Source: Pelagibius sp028280305 (GTDB taxonomy: Bacteria; Pseudomonadota; Alphaproteobacteria; Kiloniellales; Kiloniellaceae). From it: a stretch of 64,000 bases of DNA. Shown here in pieces: positions 57,883 to 64,000 of this stretch (its first letter is position 1; every line of letters begins with the position of its first letter). Made by a program: the position numbers and the translations under genes. Location of the stretch: the NCBI RefSeq assembly GCF_965233615.1, contig NZ_OZ247495.1. The stretch is one strand, 5' to 3'. Below the pieces are notes generated by a model. The model saw nothing but the letters and a program-made list of their open reading frames with translations, made no database searches and had not been told where the DNA came from.

Positions 57883-59646
57883 ATGGTAAATTTGCGCGCT
57901 ACACGGTGGCTGTTTTTCTTGGCAGCGCTCTTTCTTCCGACCGAGCCGGCACGTGCCGATACGGCGCGGGGGAGCGCCGAGGCCTGCACGATTCTCGGCG
58001 ACGGAACGTCGATGGCCAACAGCCTGTCGGAACGGGCCGATGACAAGTTGAGGCCGCTATGGGCCGACTTCTTTCTCGATCCCACAGGTAAGATCGAGCC
58101 GGCCGCCATTGCGGCACAGGCATTCGAAGCCGGACGCTGCGCCCTCTCTTTCCGGGCCCCGCTTCCCGATCAGACTCTCTGGTTCCGCTTCAGCGTCGTC
58201 AATGACCACGCTGATGATAAGCAGTGGTTCGTCGCCTTTTTGGAATACATCTTCGATGAGGTGGTGCTGTTCGAACAGCAGCCGGAGGGATTGATCGCCG
58301 TATCGCAAAACGGCCGCACGATCCCGGTCCCGGAAAGGGTGAACAATGAGGTCAAGACCGGCTTTCCCCTGAATGTCGGGCCAGGCGAAGAGAAAACCTT
58401 TTACCTGCGCATTCGGGGTACCTTCGCCCCCACCATAACCCCCGTCATCATGGCGCCGGACCTGTTCTCGGGTTGGGCGACATTGAGCCTTGTCATGACC
58501 GCGGTTTTCCTGGGTTACGTGGCCGCGATCGCCTTCATCAGCCTGATCCTGTTCCGCCATGTCGATGTGCGCTTCTATCAATACTACGCGCTCTACATGG
58601 TCTGCTTCTTCGTTTTTTCGTTCATCTATGACGGATGGCTCAGTAACTTTGCCGGCGTCACGCTGCCGGTGACCGTGATGTCACCGTTTCGCGAGTTCAT
58701 GGCCGGGCTCGGCGTCTTCGCCAACATCCAGTATTGCCGGGTACTGTTGCGGATCGACACGGGCACCCCCAGGCTGAGATGGCTGTTCCTGGCCCTCTCG
58801 GGCATTGCCGTCGTCACCACGGGGCTTGCGGTTGTCGACCCCTGGGGCCTCTCCATGCCCTTGCATCTCGCCTTCTTCGCCTGCCCCCTGGTCCTTCTCG
58901 GCGTGGCCTTCAAGAGGATCTTTGACGGACTGCCGCAAGCAAAGTTCGTCTTCGGATCCCTGCTCGCCCTGACGGCGGGGCTGTCCACGGCCGTCTACGC
59001 CTTTGTGTCTCCAACCGAGATCACACAAGCGGCCTTCGCCTACGACCTCGTTGTCATGCGACCGCTCACCTGGGGATATTATCTCGCTGTTATGGGCGAA
59101 ACGGCGTTCATGATGGTCGCCATCTCCTCCATGACAAAGGCCGTCAAGACCCAGCGGCAGGCCGCTGTCAGAGAAGTAAAGGCCCTTCGGCGCGACGTGG
59201 CTACCGCCGAGCAGCGCCACGCCGAAACCCTGAAGTCCACCGGCGCCAGGATTGAAGCGCTTGAAGCAAGCCTGATCGGGAGTCCTCAGAAGAAACTGCT
59301 ACCGCCCGCCGATCAACGCTTCGTGGAGGCCGCCACGGAATGCATCCTCGAGCGCCTCGACGAGCCGGGCTTTGGCGCCAGGGAACTGGCAGGCGCCTTG
59401 GGCACCAGCGAAAAAACCCTTGGCCGGCGTCTGAAGGGAGCCTGTGACCTGACACCGGCCGCCTTTATCCGGTCGGTTCGCCTGAACTTTGCCCGGGACC
59501 TGATTTTGCTGCGCCAGCACAGCACCGTGGCCGAGATTGCCCACGCCGCGGGCTTCTCCAACTCCGGCCACTTTGCCAAGCTTTACCGGCAGGAATTCGG
59601 CGAGGCGCCGAGTGAGTCGTTCAGATCCCTGAAGGTGGCCGAATAG
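57883..59646 (+). CDS. Membrane-bound AraC-type regulator with 7TMR-DISM sensor
   Basis: A 587-residue protein. A signal-like segment (LFFLAALFLPTEPARA) precedes a periplasmic DISMED2-type beta domain (about 25-195; LWFRFSVVNDHADDKQWFVAF, FYLRIRG). Seven or so membrane helices follow (about 200-400; VMTAVFLGYVAAIAFISLILF, YYALYMVCFFVFSF). A coiled coil (about 415-465) leads to a C-terminal AraC/XylS helix-turn-helix (about 478-585; LAGALGTSEKTLGRRLKGA, VAEIAHAAGFSNSGHFAKLY). DISM sensors usually end in kinase or GGDEF outputs; a DNA-binding output means the regulator must act on DNA from the membrane. It is divergent from the giant RTX gene, a likely target. Confidence 0.88.
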   Translation: MVNLRATRWLFFLAALFLPTEPARADTARGSAEACTILGDGTSMANSLSERADDKLRPLWADFFLDPTGKIEPAAIAAQAFEAGRCALSFRAPLPDQTLWFRFSVVNDHADDKQWFVAFLEYIFDEVVLFEQQPEGLIAVSQNGRTIPVPERVNNEVKTGFPLNVGPGEEKTFYLRIRGTFAPTITPVIMAPDLFSGWATLSLVMTAVFLGYVAAIAFISLILFRHVDVRFYQYYALYMVCFFVFSFIYDGWLSNFAGVTLPVTVMSPFREFMAGLGVFANIQYCRVLLRIDTGTPRLRWLFLALSGIAVVTTGLAVVDPWGLSMPLHLAFFACPLVLLGVAFKRIFDGLPQAKFVFGSLLALTAGLSTAVYAFVSPTEITQAAFAYDLVVMRPLTWGYYLAVMGETAFMMVAISSMTKAVKTQRQAAVREVKALRRDVATAEQRHAETLKSTGARIEALEASLIGSPQKKLLPPADQRFVEAATECILERLDEPGFGARELAGALGTSEKTLGRRLKGACDLTPAAFIRSVRLNFARDLILLRQHSTVAEIAHAAGFSNSGHFAKLYRQEFGEAPSESFRSLKVAE

Positions 59647-59650
59647 CGAA

Positions 59651-59671
59651 GCCGGCAGGGCCGGTGCCGGC
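59651..59671 (+). terminator. GC-rich hairpin candidate after the AraC-type gene
   Basis: GCCGGC occurs at 59651-59656 and 59666-59671, able to form a 6-bp stem five bases past the stop codon. There is no T-run and each arm is itself palindromic, so the call is weak. Confidence 0.25.
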
Positions 59672-59784
59672 GGCACAGCCCATCTGCCCGGAACTGTTCG
59701 GCCTCACCCAGGGATAGCCCGGGGCTGCAGTTGACCGCCCTCTCTCCCGGCCCGCGCGCCGTCTCCGGCCACTGCTTTACCGGA

Positions 59785-60741
59785 TCAGCCTGTTCCTGAG
59801 CCGCCTGGACGCTGGTGCCAGGCGAGTTCGCCAGCTTCTTGCATCACCGTCGTTCCCGCAGTTCCTTGAATGATCTGCGCCAGATCGGCCAGAGCCCCGA
59901 TCGCCGCGATCTTTCCTGTGCGCTCGGCGAAGCGGCAGGCGGCCTCGACTTTCGGCCCCATGGAGCCGGCGGGAAAGGTGTAGGCCTGCATCGCCTTGGG
60001 CGTCGCCCGTCTGATCGCCCGGGCCTGCGGCTCGCCCCAGTCGACGTAGACGGCGTCCACATCGGTTGCCATAACGAAGAGATCGGCCTCGAGCTCGCGG
60101 GCCAGCAGTTCGCTGGCGAGGTCTTTATCGATGACCGCCTCGGTGCCGGTCAGCTTGCGATCCGCATCGTAGACCGTCGGAATCCCGCCGCCGCCGGCGC
60201 AGATGACGATGGCGCGCTGCTCCAGCAGCCAGCGGATCGGCCGGATATCGAAGATCCGCTTGGGCTGCGGTGAGGCAACGACACGCCGCCAGCTATCGCC
60301 GTCCTGCTTGATTGACCAGTTTTTTTCCTCGGCGAGCCGGCGCGCCTCTGGGGCTTCGTAGACAGGACCGATGAACTTGGTCGGATTGTCGAAGGCAGGG
60401 TCTTCAGGGTCCACTTCGATCATCGTCAGCAGGGTTGCAAAGGACATCTCATCGGGCAGCAGATTGGCCATCTCCTGCTCGATCATGTAGCCGATCATGC
60501 CCTCGGTCTGTGCGCCGAGGACGTCCAGCGGGTAAGCCTCGTCCGGCTTGTAGGCCGCCCCCTGCAAAGCAAGCAACCCGACCTGCGGGCCGTTGCCGTG
60601 AGAGATGACAAGCGCGTGCTCGCGGGCCAGCGGCGCCATGGCCGCGGCCGCTGCGCGGACGTTCACGCGCTGGTTCTCGGCGGTCAGAGCCTGGCCGCGC
60701 CGCAACAGCGCGTTGCCACCAAGAGCGATGACGATGCGCAA
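59785..60741 (-). CDS. arcC: Carbamate kinase
   Basis: A 318-residue kinase that transfers phosphate from carbamoyl phosphate to ADP, giving ATP, ammonia and CO2. Motifs: VIALGGNALL (4-13), ISHGNGPQVG, LDVLGAQTEGMIGY, VICAGGGGIPTVYD, VIDKDLASELLA and PAGSMGPKVEAA. Length is standard. It is the last gene of the arginine deiminase operon, 3 bp after arcB. Confidence 0.95.
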   Translation of the reverse strand: MRIVIALGGNALLRRGQALTAENQRVNVRAAAAAMAPLAREHALVISHGNGPQVGLLALQGAAYKPDEAYPLDVLGAQTEGMIGYMIEQEMANLLPDEMSFATLLTMIEVDPEDPAFDNPTKFIGPVYEAPEARRLAEEKNWSIKQDGDSWRRVVASPQPKRIFDIRPIRWLLEQRAIVICAGGGGIPTVYDADRKLTGTEAVIDKDLASELLARELEADLFVMATDVDAVYVDWGEPQARAIRRATPKAMQAYTFPAGSMGPKVEAACRFAERTGKIAAIGALADLAQIIQGTAGTTVMQEAGELAWHQRPGGSGTG

Positions 60742-60744
60742 GGC

Positions 60745-61746
60745 TCAGGCCCCTATCGTTGCGACCAGAACGGCCTTGATGGTGTGCATGCGGTTCTCCG
60801 CCTGATCGAAAACGATGGAGCGCTCCGACTCGAAAACCTCCTCGGTGACTTCCATGGCATCGAGGCCGTATTCCTCCCGGATCTCTTCACCCACGACGGT
60901 CTCCGCATTGTGGAAGGCCGGCAGGCAGTGCATGAACTTGGCGTGACGATTGCCGGTCATCTCCATCACGTCCCGGGTGACCTGATAGGGCCTAAGAAGG
61001 TCGATCCGCTGACGCCAGAGGTCCGCCGGCTCGCCCATCGACAGCCAGACATCCGTATAGATGTAATCGCAGCCGCTGACGGCCTCTTCGACATCTTCGG
61101 TCAGCGTTACCTGCGCTTTGGTCGTCTCCGCCAGGGCGTTGCACCGCTCAACCAGATCGCTGTTCGGCCACAGCTTCTTCGGCGCGGCCATCCGGATATC
61201 CATGCCCAGCTTGGCGGCGCCGATCATCAAAGAATCGCCCATGTTGCTGCCGGCATCGCCCAGGAAACAGAAACTGACATCGGAGAGATGCTTGTGCGTG
61301 AACTCCCGCATCGTCAGAAAATCGGCGAGAATCTGGGTCGGGTGGAAGCTGTCGGTAAGGCCGTTCCAAACCGGGACACCGGCGAAGTTGGCCAGGTCTT
61401 CGGCGATGTCCTGGCCAAAGCCGCGGTATTCGATGCCATCATAGATGCGGCCCAGTACACGGGCGGTGTCCTTCATGGTCTCCTTGTGACCGATATGGCT
61501 GCCGCTGGGACCGAGATAGGTCACCTGGGCCCCTTGATCGTAAGCCGCCACTTCGAAACCGGTCCGGGTGCGTGTCGACGCCTTCTCGAAAATGAGGGCG
61601 ATGTTCTTGCCGGCCAGACGGCGCTGTTCGTAACCGGCGGCCTTCGCAGCCTTCAGGTCCGCGGCCAGGCGGAGCAGATAGCGGATCTCATCCGGCGTAA
61701 AGTCGAGCAGAGTGAGAAAACTCCGCCCCCTCAGATTGATCGGCAT
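60745..61746 (-). CDS. arcB: Ornithine carbamoyltransferase (catabolic)
   Basis: A 333-residue transferase that converts citrulline and phosphate to ornithine and carbamoyl phosphate. It has the carbamoyl phosphate loop STRTRT (57-62), YLGPSGSHIGHKE, and the ornithine site FMHCLPAFHN. Start 61746 is used since GGAGAGAG precedes it and OTC homology begins at MPINLRGRSFL; a longer frame to 61785 has no support. The GPSGSHIG-HKE segment is of the catabolic type, and the position between arcA and arcC agrees. Confidence 0.95.
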   Translation of the reverse strand: MPINLRGRSFLTLLDFTPDEIRYLLRLAADLKAAKAAGYEQRRLAGKNIALIFEKASTRTRTGFEVAAYDQGAQVTYLGPSGSHIGHKETMKDTARVLGRIYDGIEYRGFGQDIAEDLANFAGVPVWNGLTDSFHPTQILADFLTMREFTHKHLSDVSFCFLGDAGSNMGDSLMIGAAKLGMDIRMAAPKKLWPNSDLVERCNALAETTKAQVTLTEDVEEAVSGCDYIYTDVWLSMGEPADLWRQRIDLLRPYQVTRDVMEMTGNRHAKFMHCLPAFHNAETVVGEEIREEYGLDAMEVTEEVFESERSIVFDQAENRMHTIKAVLVATIGA

Positions 61747-61806
61747 GGGCTCTCTCCATGAAGCAAACCAAAATGCCCTTCCCATTGAGAAGGTCGAACC
61801 ATCGTT

Positions 61807-63066
61807 TCAGGCCGGATCGCGCAGCAGCGGGCAGGTCATACAGTGGCCGCCGCCGCGGCCACGGCCGAGCTCCGACCCACGGATCGTAATGACCTCGACA
61901 CCGGCCTTGCGCAGCTGCGTATTGGTATAGGTGTTGCGGGCGTAGGCGATGACCACACCGGGTTCCAGGGCGACGACGTTGTTGCCGTCATCCCACTGTT
62001 CACGCTCACGCTCATAGGCATCGCCGCCGGTGAAGATAACCCGAAGCTCATCGATGCCCAGACAGTCTGCGGCGACGGTGAAAAGGTGCTTCTTCTCCCG
62101 GCGGAAGTCGATCTCGCCTTCCTTGTCGCCCGGCCTCAGGCTGTAACAGACAACCTCGTCGCAGACCGCCTTGTAGGCGGTCGCCAGATCGCGGTCGCAG
62201 AGCGAGAAGACGGTGTCCAGATGCATTGCCGCACGGGATCGCGGCATCTGGCAGGCGACAACCCGTTGCGCGGCGCCATGGTTGAACAGCGACCGTGCAA
62301 CCTGACCGACGGCCTGGGGCGTCGTGCGCTCTCCCATGCCGATGAGAACGGCACCGTTGCCGAGCGGCATGACGTCCCCGCCTTCAAGTGTCGCCAGCCC
62401 ATGATCGACATCGGGATCGCCCCACCAGACGTTCAACGCCGTTTCCCGGAACGCAGGATGGAATCTGTAGATCGCCGTCGTCAGCAGCGTTTCCTGCCGC
62501 CGGGCCGGCCAGAACATCGGGTTAAGCGTGACGCCGCCGTAGATCCAGCAGGTCGTATCCCGCGTAAAGATGGTGTTCGGCAGCGGCGGCAACACGAAGC
62601 CATCCGGGCCAAGGTAGCGGCCGAACATGCCCTTCGGATCGAACGGCAGCTCGCCGGCGGCGATGCCGCCGATCAGATAGTCTGCCAAATCCTTGGCCGG
62701 CACCTCGCCCAGCCAGCCGCGCAGGTCGGCACAAAGGCCGACCCCGACCTGATTCTCCGTGATCTTGCGATCAAGAACCCAGGCGCGTGCCTCGGGGATG
62801 ACCATGGTCGCCGCCAGCAGCTCATGCATCTCAAGGACCTCGACACCGCGCTCCGCCATCTTGGAGCGGAAGTCGTAGTGATCGGTCTTGGCCTGCTGGA
62901 CCCAGAAGACATCATCAAAGAGCAGATCCCGGCAATTCTCAGGGGTCAGGCGCTCGTGAGCCCTGCCCGGCTGACAAACCAGGACTTTGCGCAGTTTCCC
63001 CACTTCCGAATGAACGCCATAGCCAGCGATCACGCCGGTATCCCGATGCAAGTTTTCATCTTTCAT
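61807..63066 (-). CDS. arcA: Arginine deiminase
   Basis: A 419-residue deiminase that turns arginine into citrulline and ammonia. Substrate-binding motifs are HSEVGKLRKVLVCQPGRAHERL (from residue 19), FTRDTTCWIYGGV and LEGGDVMPLG; catalytic Cys409 is in GGGHCMTCPLL at the C terminus. The start overlaps the transporter stop by 4 bp. It is the first enzyme of the pathway that yields ATP from arginine when oxygen is low. Confidence 0.96.
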   Translation of the reverse strand: MKDENLHRDTGVIAGYGVHSEVGKLRKVLVCQPGRAHERLTPENCRDLLFDDVFWVQQAKTDHYDFRSKMAERGVEVLEMHELLAATMVIPEARAWVLDRKITENQVGVGLCADLRGWLGEVPAKDLADYLIGGIAAGELPFDPKGMFGRYLGPDGFVLPPLPNTIFTRDTTCWIYGGVTLNPMFWPARRQETLLTTAIYRFHPAFRETALNVWWGDPDVDHGLATLEGGDVMPLGNGAVLIGMGERTTPQAVGQVARSLFNHGAAQRVVACQMPRSRAAMHLDTVFSLCDRDLATAYKAVCDEVVCYSLRPGDKEGEIDFRREKKHLFTVAADCLGIDELRVIFTGGDAYEREREQWDDGNNVVALEPGVVIAYARNTYTNTQLRKAGVEVITIRGSELGRGRGGGHCMTCPLLRDPA

Positions 63067-64000
63067 CCGACGGCAACTCCAAGGCTGAGCGTGATCATGA
63101 TCATGATCGTGAGAATCCCACAGAGCGGCAATACGAAGCGCAGCCAGCGTTCATAGGGTATGCGGCCGATGGCCAGGGCACCCATGACCACCGCGAAAGT
63201 CGGGTTGAAGAAGTTCACCAGGCCGTTGGCCGACTGGTAGGCAGTGACCACGAGATCGCGGCCGACCCCCGCGAAGTCGGCCAGCGGCGCCATGATCGGC
63301 ATGGTCAAAACCGCAAGGCCGGATGACGAGGGCACGAAGAACGACAGTGCCACCTCAAGCCAGTACATGGTGTTGATGAAGGCAATGGGCGACAGGCCGT
63401 CCATGGCCTGGGCGGCGTGGAAGAGGATGGTATCGGTAAGATGGCCGGCGTCCATCACGACAACGATACCGCGGGCGACACCAATGATCAGGGCAACGCC
63501 AAGCAGCTCTTTGGCGCCCTCCACAAAAGCGGTGGTGAAGCCTTCCTCACCCAGGCGGTCGATGACCCCGACGACGATCGCCGACGCCAGAAAAAGCGCG
63601 GACATTTCAGCCATCCACCAGCCGCCGGCCGCAACGCCCCAGACCATGACCCCGAAAGTACCCGCAAAGATCAACAGGATGATTTTCCGCCGGAGCGTAA
63701 ACGTGATGGCTTGCGACGTTTTGCCGCCCTTCAGGAAATGCGCCTCATTGGCCTCTCGGCGGTCGGCGACAATCGAATTGGCGGGGTCACGACGGACCTT
63801 TTCGGCATAGCGCATGACATAAGCAACACAGATCAACCAACCGACGCCGAGGATGATCAGACGCAGAAAGATCCCATCGGTGAAGGGAATACCGGCCGCG
63901 TCGGCGGCGATGACCGTTGCGAAAGCATTCACGGTCGACCCCAGCACGCCCATGGCGGCACCGATCAGAATGATCGCAACGCCGGTCACGGTGTCATAGC
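63063..64000 (-). CDS. YfcC-family transporter, C-terminal part (probable arginine/ornithine exchanger)
   Basis: The frame stays open to the right edge (codons for YDTVTG precede 63989), so only the C-terminal part, some 312 residues, is present. It is a multi-spanning membrane protein: GAAMGVLGSTVNAFATVIAADAAGIPF carries the YfcC signature (read as GSTVNAFATVIA), and FVPSSSGLAVLTMPIMAPLAD and YQSANGLVNFFNPTFAVVMG are the second repeat's hairpin motifs. YfcC proteins belong to a DcuC/AbgT-like superfamily and are often encoded with arginine deiminase genes, where they replace ArcD. Function here is inferred from operon position. Confidence 0.85.
   Translation of the reverse strand, partial: YDTVTGVAIILIGAAMGVLGSTVNAFATVIAADAAGIPFTDGIFLRLIILGVGWLICVAYVMRYAEKVRRDPANSIVADRREANEAHFLKGGKTSQAITFTLRRKIILLIFAGTFGVMVWGVAAGGWWMAEMSALFLASAIVVGVIDRLGEEGFTTAFVEGAKELLGVALIIGVARGIVVVMDAGHLTDTILFHAAQAMDGLSPIAFINTMYWLEVALSFFVPSSSGLAVLTMPIMAPLADFAGVGRDLVVTAYQSANGLVNFFNPTFAVVMGALAIGRIPYERWLRFVLPLCGILTIMIMITLSLGVAVG

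Overview
The window looks like a chromosome segment of a GC-rich alphaproteobacterium. The case rests on several branched-chain-type ABC importers, long tightly coupled operons, FCD, SorC and UTRA regulators, an alphaproteobacterial-style MarR protein and a giant RTX protein. A Rhodospirillales/Kiloniellales-like marine or soil heterotroph fits, but this is inference. I see no rRNA, tRNA, CRISPR array, transposase or phage gene.

Region 1 (1-9996, minus strand) is one operon: UTRA-type GntR regulator, MmgE/PrpD dehydratase, LivK-type binding protein with a Tat signal, LivH, LivM, LivG, LivF, an aconitase-like pair (LeuC/LeuD type), an isocitrate-lyase/PrpB-family lyase and the start of a HyuB-type hydantoinase. 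It reads as an importer feeding a dehydratase-hydratase-lyase route for a branched di- or tricarboxylate. A large palindrome sits in front of the regulator.

Region 2 (10120-15443) has an SDR dehydrogenase divergent from a plus-strand operon of split transketolase, FGGY kinase and SorC regulator. This is a sugar or polyol catabolic locus, possibly of the apulose/tetrulose kind.

Region 3 (15476-34165) is the most unusual part. A minus-strand run of about 15 kb encodes a 51-residue small protein, LivH, LivM, a binding protein, LivG, a LivF ATPase fused to a Tm-1-like (UPF0261) domain, a PEP-hydrolase-like TIM barrel, a flotillin, two SRPBCC proteins (one fused to a quinone oxidoreductase), an exported NTF2-like protein, an FAH hydrolase, an alpha/beta hydrolase and an amidohydrolase. 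Next to it lie a short divergent TIM-barrel homologue, an FCD regulator, and a regulator that joins the same TIM barrel to a degenerate sigma-54-type AAA+ domain and a Fis helix-turn-helix. The two halves of plant Tm-1 are thus present as separate bacterial proteins, one wired to an ABC importer and a TIM-barrel paralogue wired to a transcription factor. I regard this as the best candidate for an undescribed system.

Region 4 (34308-40722) is signalling: a hybrid histidine kinase with a single-domain receiver, a REC-PAS-GGDEF-EAL protein and a MarR regulator. Region 5 (40846-59646) holds a SulP transporter with STAS and cyclic-nucleotide domains, a roughly 4,780-residue RTX protein with an atypical GDAxA repeat class, and a divergent membrane-bound AraC-type regulator. 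Region 6 (59785-64000) is an arginine deiminase operon: YfcC-type transporter, arcA, arcB, arcC.
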